Shown: positions 35,888 through 51,829, numbered from the stretch's first letter. The stretch is 64,000 bases of DNA from Corella eumyota (GCA_963082875.1 OY720098.1:11594001-11658000); one strand, 5' to 3'. Translations and numbers: made by a program. Notes: a model not told the origin generated them from the sequence alone.

Positions 35888-38231
35888 CTAAGATTTTAAA
35901 AGGTCGTTTTCGTTTGCGTATATCTTATAATCCAACTTCTGTAAAACTTCTAAACAGTTCTTTTGAATTTTCTCCACCTAAAAATAAAAACAAAAACATA
36001 CTAGTTCTATAAAAAGACACACTTTAAGCGTATTTTATTTTTTTACTGCGTTAAGTTAACTAACTGTTTTCCAATCAAGTTTGGTTCTCCAACTATTTAA
36101 AACCGTGGAAGAATTTCGACTTAATCCAAATTTCCCGCCCTGAGATTTCTTGGTATGAGTTTCAATCCATTTTGTTATCTAAAATATGTAAAAAGAGAAC
36201 AGTTTAACTATAGACTTCACCAAAGACGTAACATAAAGTGTCATTAATTAGAAGATAAAAATCAACAATTTGTTTACTTAATGGCGTAATTTTGAAAAAT
36301 CAAGGAAAATCAATATAATGTAAAATATATTTTTTAAAAATGTCATTTTTTAACAAAAATGCCTTTTATGTTTTTGCGCATAGCGTTAATAAAAAAAGTT
36401 TTCAACACTTAAGTAAAATAATAAAAAACAATTCACAGTTTTGTCTTTTGCTAATCCAAGTATCTCAGTCTGCAGTTTATTGATTATATCATGGGTGTGA
36501 AGAACTATATCCTCATATCTAAAAAAATATTGATTCATTAATTTTTTTAGGTAAAATTAAGATGTGAAACACGTACTAGATTTAGATTAATCTCAGCATA
36601 TACGCATTTGGTTAAACTTTTGTATTCAAATTTAAAATTTATAATACTAGGGTATAGAGTGCCTGCCTAGTGGTATTCACACTTTAACTTTTTAAAGCGT
36701 GTAAGTTAATATATATACGAACCTTAACTGAATGATATTATTTTGTTGAGCTTTTGATGTCGAATTAATAAAATTTAAATTTGTGTTAATCTGATCACAC
36801 AACTCTTGATCTTGGTCTTTTGCATTTAATCCCAAAGAGATTCTTGGACAAAATAAAAAGAAGTAAAATGTTTTTTTACAAACTATCTTACAACATTCAT
36901 AAAACTAAATTATTGGTTAAATAAAAACTGCTTTATTTAGTGAAGTTCTAAAACTCATATAAAATTTTACTATAAATAATTACCTTGAATTAACTATTGC
37001 ACGAGGATCTCTTACTAGGTGTATTATTTTAATATTTTTAAAGTTGTTTACTAGTTTCTCGAGACTTGTTAAGCGAATAATTTTAATCACAACAGCTTTT
37101 TTTAACGCACAAATAGAACTGGCTAGTTTTGTATCAATTTTTGTTTTTTGTTTTTTTGCTTAAGTCAGACAAAACTTTGCTTCGCTCAATAAAGCAAAAG
37201 TTAAACTTTTTACATTTGGTATGTTTATCACTTTTTGCATCAATTTTGTTGTATAAAGCAGGAAAAGTTGTAAAGTTGCATTGATGTGTTAAGTTTAATA
37301 TCTGCAGAAACATAATAATACTGTTTAAATGTGATTTTCCTTTAAAATTTTGCCCTTTTAAAAAACGAATAGAAATGCATAACCTCAATATGTGATTCAT
37401 GATTCAGCAACGGTTCAAAAAGATAGAAAACATCACTTCGTTGGTTAAATGTTTCTCCAAGGAAAGACGACCCTGCTCTCATATATGTGAATATAATCAC
37501 TTTTATTTGACTTGGTGGAACGTTTGGCTGTGTCTTTGATAATTCTGTTAGGTGTAGTGTAGTTGTTAGTTTAACGTTTGTCGTATTTTGTTTATATTTT
37601 GGGGTCGTTTGTTGGTTCTTTTCTAGAGTGCGGGGACTTGATAAGTTGGTGTGTGTTGATGAAGATGTTGCTTCAATACAGTTCAATCTAAATAAAATGT
37701 ATAAATATTTTATTACTATACTAAACTATTTTAGCATAAATATGCCGTAATATATATTAGTTTGCTTGATTAGATAATCAAAATATCGCGTATAATGTGG
37801 ATCGCTTATGTTGTTACCCCATTGTATGAGTTAATACTGTTTAAATTTTACTTGAGCAGTTTGTAAAATTTTTCTCTCTTTTACGACTTAAAAATAATTT
37901 GTTTCACTTAAATAAAAGTTGTGTTCTTAATGCAAGTTTGTGCAGTAAAGATTGTTTTTAAATTCTGAGCAATAATTACTTAATAAATTACAATGTTGTT
38001 TAATTATGATTGATATTAAAAATAACATTTAACATAAGACACTGTTTTGTTTCGGTATATTGTTAACCTAGTAATATGAACACTTAATAAATACATATTA
38101 CCAATATTTACATGATTACCTCACAAAATGCGTAAATCCTGTGTAATATTTAGTCCAGTGTAAACAATTAAAAGCAGACAACTTGAAGATATTATTAAAA
38201 CAAAAACCCGGAATAGACGTAAAATTGACAT
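35888..38231 (-). CDS. Carbohydrate sulfotransferase, copy B, with one frame slip
   Basis: Seven exons mirror copy A: 38125-38231, 37384-37687, 36984-37301, 36723-36842, 36437-36518, 36065-36178 and 35888-35977. Exons 4 to 7 have exactly the same lengths as in copy A (120, 82, 114 and 90 nt). Anchor: LRLFRVFVLIISSCLLLIV; PAPS loops FTYMRAGSSFLGETF and IIHLVRDPRAIVNSR. Exon 1 uses the donor GTGAGG at 38124. In exon 3 the frame shifts by one base inside an A-rich run near 37135-37155 (after SKVLSDLSKK), giving an early stop if taken as it stands. The remaining exons stay open and conserved, so either the assembly has a homopolymer error or the copy was inactivated recently. It arose by tandem duplication with copy A. 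Confidence 0.82.
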
Positions 38232-39674
38232 TATACTTCTTATATAAGTAAAGATGTCTAAATCATAGGTTAGTCATTTTTCACTCTTTTAAATATTTTA
38301 ATATTTATTTACATTTTATTTTGTTTAAACCGGATTTGTGAATTTAATGTTTTACTTTAATAAAGTTGTATATGTTGGACATGAAACCTGTTTTTCTATA
38401 TAAAAAGTTTAACAACCTTTGTTTGGCTGGGATGATAATTTTAATATAGACACTATGGTATTTTTCTACTTTATAAAGAATACTTAAAATATTAAATATG
38501 AATGGATTTTATTCAAGTAACTATAGTTTGTTTTGCACATATACTTAATAAATTTTAAAATTTAAAAACTATTTTTGACGTAATGTGTAACAGTATTAAA
38601 ACTAGTCTTTTATATAAACATCATAATATCATCTTACTTAACATCACAATATTACCCGATTTTTAAGAAAATAGATTATTACTCTGCAAGGTGCTTATCT
38701 TTGCTTATTACTCCTTGTAGTTTAACTTTATGTTTAACAAATTAAATTGTAACAACAAAAATATTAAAAAGTAAACCGAGAGTCTAAAATGAACAAAATT
38801 TCTTAGGCGACGTAGTTTCACAAACACGTGGAGTACTTAAACTCTTGTCGAATCAGTGAGCTACATTTCTTGTTACGCAAGAAAAAATGTTAAGTTACAA
38901 TTAAGTTAAATATTAACCATTATACTAAAAAATTTATAACATTAAAATCGGTATTGGTGATCTATTTTGCGGTAAATTTTTTTGTGGTAGAAAACATAAA
39001 AATTGCCAAAAACTTTCTAATGCACATCCAATGCTATTATGTTAAAATTAAAAAACTTGTCTGTTTTTGTGGTAATTTGCCCGTTTTTGCAAATTTTTAA
39101 AATAAAATGTAAGATGACGAAATTTACAACGGTTTTAATATTTTTAATAAATAGAGGTTTTGGTGAAGTTGTACTAAATGTAAATTTGTAAACCAATAAT
39201 ATAATTTACAGTTATGATTTAATTATTCCTAAATTAATGGGTTACTATATTTTTAGTTCACTAATATATTTTGTGTTGTTTTATTATATAAACAAACTTT
39301 TTGTCAGTATGTTTTAAAATATATGTACATTTATTTAAAAAAAAAGTGTAAACACTAATTTTATTTTTTTTTATTTTTTTGGAATCATTAGTTTCGCGTT
39401 TCGCCCTAAGATTTCACGAAATTTATTTATGTTTGTTTACTTTTGCCGGAGAAATCGAACATTGAAGGATTTGTATTGTTTTAATTAACTAAATTAAAAA
39501 ACACAACATAAAATAAGGATCTAGAGATCTATGTTATAACAAATGATTGTATAACCTTTTTAAATTACTATAATTGCAATATAAATTAGATAAGCTAACT
39601 AGCAGACTAGGTAAAAAGAAAACAGATAAATCAGCTACAATCTCATTAAAAAATTTAATTAAATAAATTTGAAA
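38232..39674. other. Intergenic region between divergent genes (sulfotransferase B and PP1)
   Basis: AT-rich, 1.4 kb. Somewhat richer patches lie at 38810-38880 and 39390-39460, including TTTCGCGTTTCGCCC. No ORF, RNA or known repeat recognised; it should carry both promoters. Confidence 0.5.
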
Positions 39675-43447
<3,773 letters not shown>

Positions 43448-44536
43448 AAACAATATACCTCGAAATTCAGGTATAGTATTCTTCAAACAATTTTCATCAA
43501 CAAAATATTACTTTTCTGCCTATGTGCAGGAATAATGTTTTATAGCTCTATTTCCACTGTTTGAGATTGAACTAATTTCTGACAGTCCCAAAACACAAAA
43601 AGTCCTCATATACACATATGGGTGTACTTTGTAATTAATAATTATAGGGCCTTTCATACCAACATATTTGTTAGTTTGTAAAGTTAAAAATTTTATGTTT
43701 TTGGGTTTGATATTAACATCATTCCTCGTCTGTTGATAGCTATTTAATTTTCGGTGCGAATATATTTTAGCAATCAATGCTGTTTTTAACGTGTTATAAT
43801 GCGCTTTTTGAAAATGGCACTTACTTGTTAAGTGGTAAGTTTTAAGTCCAAAAAGCATTATATTTTCGATGTGTTTTCATTATTTCAATGTGTTTGTTAT
43901 TTTATTATCATATTTTAGTATATTCATCTCTAAAATATAGTTTCTAAATACTGTAAAATAACCTTTTGACATATACTTAAGCAATTGGAGTTACTAAAAT
44001 TCCTTTATATGAAAACTAAAAAAGTTTTTAGTTGACTCTTAATCGGAAATGTAGCAGAATAGAAAGCACAAGTTTTTTGTCTGTTTGGATCACTGTCTCC
44101 TTAAAAATATTATTATACTAAAAAAAATTAATTCTTAATTCATTTAAGCACAATATGATTTAGTCTATTTGTCTTCTACTGCTGACAATAAATATTCCAT
44201 GTTTTTTATGAGTAACCCATGTAAAAAATGCATGCATTATAAAACCACTATATTTCAACATATTTTATGAATGATTTTATTTTGGAATGTGTTGTCGACT
44301 TTATGATTTTACAGATTTGTTATTATATTTCGTTAATTTGTGTATGTTTACAAATCAGATTAATAAATATTTAATTGTATAAAGGCGATTGGTGTTCATA
44401 CCAAGATACTTTAAACCTTGAATTTTGTTTAAAAGTTTTTATGTTCGTTTCAGTTAAATTTGTGCTACACAGTTAAAAAACAGTAAATTGTCATTTTATT
44501 GTTTGTTGAAAATATTATAACAAAATAGTTTTTTTT
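43448..44536. other. Convergent 3' flanks of PP1 and CHERP
   Basis: AT-rich, with AATAAAT-type poly(A) signals near 44189 and 44362. A 112-codon minus-strand frame at 43520-43858 has no signal peptide, domain or homology that I recognise; I leave it uncalled. Confidence 0.5.
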
Positions 44537-46744
44537 TTAGTTTCCTTTTTCAGCTTCTCTTGATCGAATTCTCGAAACATATCCATGACTCCGATTTTTT
44601 CGATAGTTTTCATACGGGTCATTTAAATCCATTCCTAGCCCTTTAAATTTATCGTATTTCTCCCGAACATCACCTGCTTTGACAGGATCATTTCTTCCTT
44701 GTTGGTTCATCCCTAACCCAGCTCCTTCCCACCCCATCTTTTTCATCATTTGTGCTCCTCTATTATCATCTCCTAAATGTTGATCTGGATGTCTTGGCTG
44801 GGGTGGAAAATAGGCAGGTTGAAATGGAGGAGTTCTGTCACGATCCTTAGATCTGGATCGACTGCGGGATCTGGAGCTAGATCTAGATGATGAAGATCTC
44901 GATCTTGAATCGGAAGAAGATCTTGAATAAGAGCGTGATCTTCTAGGAGAAGGAGAAACACTTCCTTGCTCAGCTTGTCGTTTCGCTCTTGTTTTTGCAC
45001 GAAAAAACTCAAACAACCCATTATGTTCCCAACCATCAACATTTCTAGGTCTTTCATGAGAAGGGGCGCTGTAAAATGCTTCTACAGCTGCTAAAAGTCG
45101 ATTGCTGGGTTGGACAGGTGGCGGAAGGCGTATTAAAGATGCGTCGATTTCTTTATAATCCATGTCTTTAAGGTTAACTAGTGGTGCCATTAAACCAGCT
45201 GGTAGATCATAGTATGGTACTTGTGGAATAAGGGAAGGGTCATCAAGTTTATTTTGGTTGCCTGTCCCCCATTGTTGGTTTGGTGCAGCATTTTGCTCAT
45301 TGTTCCAGTTAGACCCGGGTGGCATTTGATCAGGCCTATTTTGATTATCCCAATTTTGTCCACCGTGCCAATTTCCTGGAGCATTTTCATTATTGTGTGG
45401 TGGATTTCTTGGTCCGGAATTATTTTGATTGTAATCCATTCTTTCTGGATTCGGTTGCTGATTATTTGGTCTTGCCTGGTACATGTTACTTTGAATGCTT
45501 GATTTTTGGTCTTCGAGATATTTCTTTTGTGTCTGTAATTGTTTTAGTATGTGGTCTGTGTATTCTTTATGTTGATTCTGAAATTGTTCAAATTCGTTTT
45601 GAATCTCCTGTTTTATTTCATCTACTTTGCTCTTGAATTTTTCTTCAAGCTCTTTTTTGCAAGTTTCCAAAGCTAAAGATGGGTTAGATAACTGCTGCAT
45701 TGTGTAGCTGTTGAAATATTTAAATTTAGTCCATAGTCCAAGTAGTTTTTGAAGCCTTTCTTTTTGAATTTCATTGGCATTGGAGTAAGCGTGAGCAAAT
45801 ATTTCCACAATGACCTCTTCTAAGGCCTTGGATAAAAAGGTCAACTTTTTTCTGGAAGCATGATGAAGTACATCGTTGACAAGATAAATTAAATGAAGTT
45901 GGACATCAAATGCATTTTTTTCATCTTCACTTTTACTTGTTTCAGCTTGAGCATCCTTTATTCTCATTAATATTTGATTACAAACTACTTTGCAGCTACT
46001 TTCAGACTCAGAGTAGGCCAAAATCCATGACTTACCATTTGCGATCGAATCCTTGGTACATGTTTCAATAATTGGCAACAATATATTGTTCATGGAGGTT
46101 AAAGAAATACCTGCTGTTTGTGCGGAATGATTGTGTGCTTCAACATTCCATTTGCTAAGCATTACATTAATTTGGTCATTTTGCTTTTCCATTAAAACCT
46201 CATGTTGTTTTTGCAAATTATTCTCGCTTTCTCTAACTTTGTTTTGAACATCAATTTCTTGTGCTTGCAGGTCTTGTTCTAATTTTGCTAAACCAGTTGG
46301 TTCTGGAGTGGCTAACAAAGGCTGTTGTTGTTGAATATTAGGAGAAGGATTTTGCCAGGGTGCTGAGGCAGGTTGTTGCCATGGTGGTACAGGTTGACCA
46401 CCTCCAGTTGAAATACTTTGTTGCTGTTTAGTATCCATACCAGATTGAAACTGATTAAAATTTGATGATTGTTGCCAAGGAGCATTTTGCAACGATTGAC
46501 TAACTCCCAAATCTTGATTTATGTTTTTACTTTGTTGATGATTAATTATTTGCTGTTCGGTTGTTAGTTTGTATTGGTAATAGTTGTAATGCTCTCCACC
46601 GAAAAGAAATGAGAATTTGGGATTATTTTTCTGTTTTGACTTTGTCATATTTTCGAATGCAAGACCATTGCGAGCAACAAAGTTAGCCAATTTATCAATA
46701 ATGTTCTTCACTTCAGCTTCTTCAGGTGGCTTAGGAATATTCAT
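44537..46744 (-). CDS. CHERP: CHERP-like RNA-processing protein (SURP, CID, RS, G-patch), intronless
   Basis: One uninterrupted frame of 735 aa; the start MNIPKPPEEAEV at 46744 lines up with the human CHERP start (MEMPLPPDDQEL). Residues about 8-55 are a SURP module (IDKLANFVARNGLAFENM ... NPKFSFLFGGEHYNYY). A Gln/Pro-rich part follows, then a CID (about 200-335; NDVLHHASRKKLTFLSKAL, ERLQKLLGLW), coiled coil, Asn/Gln-rich part, an Arg-Ser tract (SRSRSSSSRSSSRSRSRSRS), and a G-patch (MMKKMGWEGAGLGMNQQGRN) near the end. In vertebrates CHERP is a U2 snRNP-associated nuclear protein of about 916 aa that affects splicing. The gene here is shorter and has no intron, unlike most long genes of the window; loss of introns, perhaps by a retro-copy, is likely. 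It is intact and looks functional. Confidence 0.92.
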   Translation of the reverse strand: MNIPKPPEEAEVKNIIDKLANFVARNGLAFENMTKSKQKNNPKFSFLFGGEHYNYYQYKLTTEQQIINHQQSKNINQDLGVSQSLQNAPWQQSSNFNQFQSGMDTKQQQSISTGGGQPVPPWQQPASAPWQNPSPNIQQQQPLLATPEPTGLAKLEQDLQAQEIDVQNKVRESENNLQKQHEVLMEKQNDQINVMLSKWNVEAHNHSAQTAGISLTSMNNILLPIIETCTKDSIANGKSWILAYSESESSCKVVCNQILMRIKDAQAETSKSEDEKNAFDVQLHLIYLVNDVLHHASRKKLTFLSKALEEVIVEIFAHAYSNANEIQKERLQKLLGLWTKFKYFNSYTMQQLSNPSLALETCKKELEEKFKSKVDEIKQEIQNEFEQFQNQHKEYTDHILKQLQTQKKYLEDQKSSIQSNMYQARPNNQQPNPERMDYNQNNSGPRNPPHNNENAPGNWHGGQNWDNQNRPDQMPPGSNWNNEQNAAPNQQWGTGNQNKLDDPSLIPQVPYYDLPAGLMAPLVNLKDMDYKEIDASLIRLPPPVQPSNRLLAAVEAFYSAPSHERPRNVDGWEHNGLFEFFRAKTRAKRQAEQGSVSPSPRRSRSYSRSSSDSRSRSSSSRSSSRSRSRSRSKDRDRTPPFQPAYFPPQPRHPDQHLGDDNRGAQMMKKMGWEGAGLGMNQQGRNDPVKAGDVREKYDKFKGLGMDLNDPYENYRKNRSHGYVSRIRSREAEKGN

Positions 46745-47016
46745 TTTTTTGTGGAGCAACAAATTTATATTTTAAAGAGTTAGTCACTAATCTAAATAAT
46801 GTTTTTAACTTAAAATTGTTTTTTCTTTGTATATCTTTTGGTTAAAGAATTTTAAAGCAAAGAAATATTTAAAAAAAGCAAAATATTTTGAAAAAGTTGA
46901 AACAAAAATCTCATTAGTCATTATACAGTTATATTTCAACAGATTTGTGTGTATATGTTCTTTTAGGTTACAATAATCGATAGTGTATTATTTATAAATA
47001 CTTTTACCAGAACATA
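46745..47016. promoter_or_regulatory. CHERP 5' flank
   Basis: Upstream of the CHERP ATG on the minus strand there is a TTTAG acceptor-like site about 50 bases before the start (near 46793). It could receive a 5' UTR exon or a trans-spliced leader. No other motif stands out. Confidence 0.3.
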
Positions 47017-47310
47017 CCGGCAGCGTGGTGTAGTGGTAAGAACTCTTGCTACACCGCACATGAGGTTGTGGGTTCAATCCCCACTGATCTCATGCTGTAG
47101 CGCCCTTGAGTAAGGCGCTATAAACGGTATGAATTCCTGCTGGGCCAGCACTTAATCAGCAGCATAATTACCGGGCAATTATAGTCTCTATAATATCCCA
47201 AACTGCCACAGGCAACTCGAGACTGGGTGGGAGTAACTTATGTTACTCTATGTTTAAGTCGCGCATTCGACTTTCCCACATCGAGGATAAAGATATATAC
47301 ACAAAAAAAA
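47017..47310 (+). repeat. tRNA-derived SINE, full length, intergenic
   Basis: Head CCGGCAGCGTGGTGTAGTGG with A box, B box GTGGGTTCAATCCCC, then the family body (GTAGCGCCCTTGAGTAAGGC; GGGCAATTATAGTCTC; CTCGAGACTGGG) and the tail AGATATATACACAAAAAAAA. It is the best preserved copy of the family here, together with 28826-29117. The short AACAT before the head may recur after the tail, as a target duplication would. Confidence 0.9.
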
Positions 47311-48041
47311 CATTTTTTCAAGGACGAAAAACGTTGATTCAATACAACTAAACTAATCATTTATACTTAATTTTCATTTATACTTAATTTCCATGTAGAA
47401 ACCAAAAGTGTAATACAATTAGCTTAGAGCTAGAAGACCTTAGAGCTTTATATGTACAGCAAGCAACCAAAGTCATCAACAGACCAAGTCAACTTTTGCC
47501 AATTTAACTTGCCGCCAGCAAAAATCGGCAACCAGCGACTCTTTTTAAATAACGAAAAAAAAACAATACAACACTTTACATTTTTAAGTAAAAGGACGAT
47601 TTTTGGAAATTATGTTTAATACAAACTGTTTTTGCTATAGCAGTAAATTAAAATACCGAGTCTTAAAAACCATTTAAGTAACGAGGATAACCCGTTTTCA
47701 TGCTTCACTGCAGAAATGTGTTTTCGCCAAATACATTTTACCCACAATTCCTTTCTGCATATGTAACAGTGTGCCAGGTTTGTATAATTTCTATTTACCA
47801 TTAACAACTTCTTTTACATTAAAATATTGGCAAATTACGCTGAAATCGTTTGTATTTATTACTTGTGTAATATCGAAAACTATACTATAGAATGAAATGT
47901 CTTAAACAATTGATGAAACACGTTTAAACTTTCAGTAAAGTCAATTTTTTGAATACGTAATTTTCATAAAATTGAATTAATTTTAACACCGAATTTTGCC
48001 AAAACATTATTGATATATATATTTATTTATTATTTAGCAAC
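47311..48041. other. Intergenic and promoter of the eL36 gene
   Basis: No coding feature that I support. A pyrimidine-rich TTTATTTATTATTTAG ends six bases before the eL36 start codon. It looks like a splice or trans-splice acceptor, as often seen for ribosomal protein genes. Confidence 0.4.
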
Positions 48042-48842
48042 ATGACGGTCATACATGATATGGTGGTTGGTATGAAAAAGGGGCATAAAGTTACCAAAAA
48101 CATTGAAAAGCCCCGACAAGCTAGAAGACGTGGAGTAAGTTACGTTTATGTTATATAACTTTATTAGTCGAGTAGCGTACTCTTTGACATTTTGTAAAAT
48201 ATGCCAATGTTATAAAAAAAATGTTCTACTAAAATATCTGGTGCAAAAATATACGCTTTTCAATAAAAAGTTTAATGTATACATATTATATGTTTTTTAA
48301 TTGTTGTAAATTATAAAAACTTACAAAAAATATTTTGTAATGTTTTTAATTTTTTGTATATATATAACTGTAATACAATGTTTAACAAGTTTAGAAGTAG
48401 AGACCTAAAAACCTAATTTATATTGAACAACTAACATGTTTAAGCCATTTTTGCAAAACAGAAAAATAATATTTATATATTTCTTTCTTATTCTTGTTAT
48501 GATTATTTTTTAGACACTTACCAAAAAGTCCAAATTTGTTCGTGACTTATGTCGTGAAGTTTGTGGATTTGCTCCTTACGAAAAAAGATGCATGGAGTTG
48601 CTTCGTATTGGTAAAGACAAACGAGCTTTAAGATTTTGCAAAAAGAGGGTAAGCTGATCCAAACTTATTAAAAGATAAAAAGTTTTGATAGATATTGATC
48701 CTATCAAAGTTGCTAAGGATGAATTACTTAAACAAAGTCATTTTGTTTGTTTCAGCTGGGAAGTCATGTACGAGCCAAGCGAAAGCGTGAAGAAATGCAA
48801 AGCGCAATTCAAGCACAAAGAAAAGCGCAACAAAAGAATTAA
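48042..48842 (+). CDS. RPL36: Large-subunit ribosomal protein eL36
   Basis: Three exons: 48042-48134, 48514-48648 and 48756-48842 (stop TAA); 315 nt, 104 aa, against 105 in human. The sequence carries the family core: [55 protein letters not shown] and [11 protein letters not shown]. It is a basic protein of the cytosolic 60S subunit. A pyrimidine-rich acceptor sits just before the ATG, so a 5' UTR intron or a trans-spliced leader is likely. AATAAATAAA near 48861 is the probable poly(A) signal. Confidence 0.96.
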
Positions 48843-49526
48843 GTTTCTTGCATTTCTATAAAATAAATAAAACTTATAAAACAACCCTGTACTGTATTTG
48901 TTAGTAAGCAAGTAAGGCCCAAATAGAAAGTATAATAAATGTGCAGTACCTATAAAATATACACGATCGAATGTATATTAAATGGATCATAGCTTTAAGT
49001 GAATTCTAAATGGGTGAGCGGTGGAGTTTAATTTATACGATATTTTCTTTTTATTCGGAAACCATTTGATCAATTCGATTGTGTATATTTTAATAGTCAT
49101 CAATAAAAAGGAAATATGTTATATTTTTATAATTTTAGTTTCGATTTTTCTACAACGAGAAAGGTTTTATGTTTTTTTGTCCTGTATATTTATATTAAAG
49201 ACTTCTGTTGAACATTAATAGAAATTTATTTATAAAAAGCAGTAATCACAAAATAACATTAAAACCTAAAATATGATACAAAGCTTCAAACTATATTGAT
49301 TTATTAAACCTCTTGTTTATTAAATAATCCATTTTTATATTCGCTACTAACTCTATTTACAAAGATTAAGTTTCTTTTGCTGATACCCAAAGAATTTTTC
49401 AACTTGACATGTTTAATTAATCATTCAATAGTTTGTTAAAAGAGAAACACATTCAGCAAATGATTGGTGTTATATGAAAATATTGGTAATAGCAAATGTC
49501 TAGTGTTAACTATCAAGAATATGAAT
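48843..49526. other. Convergent 3' flanks of eL36 and IFT46
   Basis: AT-rich; poly(A) signal of eL36 near 48861. Nothing else recognised. Confidence 0.5.
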
Positions 49527-50612
49527 TTACTCGAAGTTTAGTACTTCAGGTTCATTGTTTAGGTCTTCGCCCTCTGCTTCAACATTATCAGTTTGAAAAT
49601 GTTGCATTTGTTTAAAAGCCGAATACAAACTAAAAAGAACATGTAAAGATTGTATTCGATTGTTATGAACAGGAATATCCAACAACCCACAAAGAATATC
49701 AACATAGTTTTGTAAATTACAATCCAGCTGAGCTGTGGGGAGGGTAAGATTTTTAAGCATTTGTTCAACTTCAGGTGGCCATTGCTCCATTAGATCATCA
49801 ATATCTGGCATTCCCTTGGTGTAATGAACATTTTGAGGTGGCTTCGATCTGTGTAGCTCTTCCATGCTTTCAACCCATGTGTCAATCGCCTTTGGATTTT
49901 TATCCACATCTTTCACGCTCCTAACTTGCATTGCTCGAACCCCGGTGGTTTTCGAAATGCTTCGCAGCTGAAGATCAAGCACAGTGGGATCTGATTGGTT
50001 TGCACAAGGTTCATCCAATACTGTTAAGCCCAAAGTTACAGGTTTATTATCCGGACGTGGAACCTTTAGAAATGCATCGATATCCCCAACTGCTGGAATG
50101 TAATCAGGGTTGAAAGGTTTTAATTTATGCTCAAGTTCAATAGTTTGAGGTGTATATCTTGTGATGTATTGGAAAAGCTCCTTTATTTCCTGACTAACTG
50201 TCAAGTGCTCATAATCAGCAGGATCATAGGCGCCATCCAAAGCTGCTGCATTGTCATCTTCGTCATCTTCATCAGATGTTGTGTCACTGTCTTCCGAATC
50301 TCCTTCACTAAATCCCGGCTGCCCTGGGTTCATATTAGACGGTTTAACATTTCTTGGTTTTTCTGTGTTGGATTCAGAACGCTCAGGTAGATCAAACTCA
50401 TCATTGAGACTTACATCTTCTGAGAGACTTTGCTGTGATGACATTCTTGGCTCACCCCGATGCACCAGTTGATCAGGTGGAGGAATACTAGAAGGTGTTT
50501 TTCGTGGAGTAGGACTATATAGACTTGCCACTTCCTCCCCGTCATTTACTTCCAAGCTTTCGTCGTAATGTTGGTTGATGACCAGCTTCGTTTCTTCATT
50601 TAAATTGGCCAT
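49527..50612 (-). CDS. IFT46: Intraflagellar transport protein IFT46, intronless
   Basis: A single frame of 361 aa; the first ATG is at 50612 (MANLNEETK). The N-terminal third is acidic and disordered (DSEDSDTTSDEDDEDD). The conserved IFT46 domain follows: GAYDPADYEHLTVSQEIKEL, YITRYTPQTIELEHKLKPF, NPDYIPAVGDIDAFLKVPRP, LGLTVLDEPCANQSDPTVLD, then the C-terminal helical part (PEVEQMLKNLTLPTAQLDC, YVDILCGLLDIPVHNNRIQS). IFT46 is a core subunit of the IFT-B complex that carries ciliary cargo such as outer dynein arms. Lack of introns is unusual next to the intron-rich genes further left. Length is near that of animal orthologues (about 300-360 aa). Confidence 0.95.
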   Translation of the reverse strand: MANLNEETKLVINQHYDESLEVNDGEEVASLYSPTPRKTPSSIPPPDQLVHRGEPRMSSQQSLSEDVSLNDEFDLPERSESNTEKPRNVKPSNMNPGQPGFSEGDSEDSDTTSDEDDEDDNAAALDGAYDPADYEHLTVSQEIKELFQYITRYTPQTIELEHKLKPFNPDYIPAVGDIDAFLKVPRPDNKPVTLGLTVLDEPCANQSDPTVLDLQLRSISKTTGVRAMQVRSVKDVDKNPKAIDTWVESMEELHRSKPPQNVHYTKGMPDIDDLMEQWPPEVEQMLKNLTLPTAQLDCNLQNYVDILCGLLDIPVHNNRIQSLHVLFSLYSAFKQMQHFQTDNVEAEGEDLNNEPEVLNFE

Positions 50613-51829
50613 ATACAACGTAATTTTACACTTTTTGTCTCTGTAATATTAAAAATCAGAAAAGAGGGGTTAATACCTATAAAATATACTGGATCAACTA
50701 ACAGTATTTTGGGTCAAAAAAATCAAACAGATCAAACCTTAAACAGCTAAACCATTTCAACTATTTGTTCCGTTTTTTTGTTTATTTTAAAGGAACTGTC
50801 AAAAATGACTTGTAAATTTCAGACATCGAGACGCCAGGCTTACTTTTAAAGCCAGGTTAAAAACACATGCAACAAAGTTTAAACAAAATAAAGCTCACTT
50901 TAAGTGAAATAAATTGATAAATTGTAATAGAATAATTTGCTCGCAGCCTGGCAAGTCGTTAAAAGGTACCCAAACACCCAATGCGAACCAATATTGCAGT
51001 CAAACAAACTAGACGTCGCAAAGTATTAAGCTGGCAAGAATATAAGTAGCATAGACAGATAGATTAAAGTGTTCAAAATATTTTCGAATGGAATTTATTC
51101 CGGTGTTCCCAAATTTTAAATTGTACGTAAAACAAGTTTATTCATAATTGAATTTTAGTTGTTAGTATTGTATTTTTTTAATATCATTAAACACATTATT
51201 TATTTTTATAAAAAATACTAATGGTTAAACTAAATTTAAGTCAATAATAAAGAGATAACATTGTTTTTAATAAAGTAGTAATTTGTACAAAATGACATCA
51301 CTGATATATTGTCATAGAAACGAGATAGACAGCCGTTTATAGTATACTAACATTCTTTGAAACAACATTTAATGGTAATATATTTTTTTTTAATTTGTTT
51401 TTAAAACGATAAAAAAATTTAATGTTTTGGTGCTTTTATTGATCAATATATTTTTTATAGTTTATTAAACTAGATATACGTATATAATTGATAGTTATGT
51501 ATTAAAATGGTTATTGATTAAACCTCGCAAGTACATAGTCAATAAAGTACTAATGCTGTTTATAGTTAATATTTGTTTTAATAAATTTACCAGTTTAAAA
51601 ATTTTTTGTCATTGTTCTTTTTTAATAAACTTGAAACTTGAGGATAACTAATGTAAAAAAATGTACCAGTTCCCTTAAATCACCGTGACCGGGGCGGTAC
51701 CGAAACTAACTTATATATTGTTGTTTACGCATTAGTTTTGTTGGGCTGTGTATTTTCATTTAGCTAATAATAAGGCGTTATCACGTTAAATAATTGCTAT
51801 CTCAGTAAGTTATTAAAAAAGTTAACGTA
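50613..51829. promoter_or_regulatory. Divergent intergenic region, IFT46 and the unrecognised gene
   Basis: 1.2 kb, AT-rich, with a GC-richer patch near 50940-51030 and another at 51680-51720 (CACCGTGACCGGGGCGGTAC) about 140 bases before the next ATG. No ORF supported. Confidence 0.4.

Noticed and set aside
43520-43858. A 112-codon minus-strand protein in the PP1 3' flank
   Set aside because: No start context, domain, or composition like the neighbouring genes; it lies in a probable 3' UTR.
45221-45636. Plus-strand frames opposite CHERP
   Set aside because: Antisense shadows of the CHERP Asn/Gln-rich coding region.
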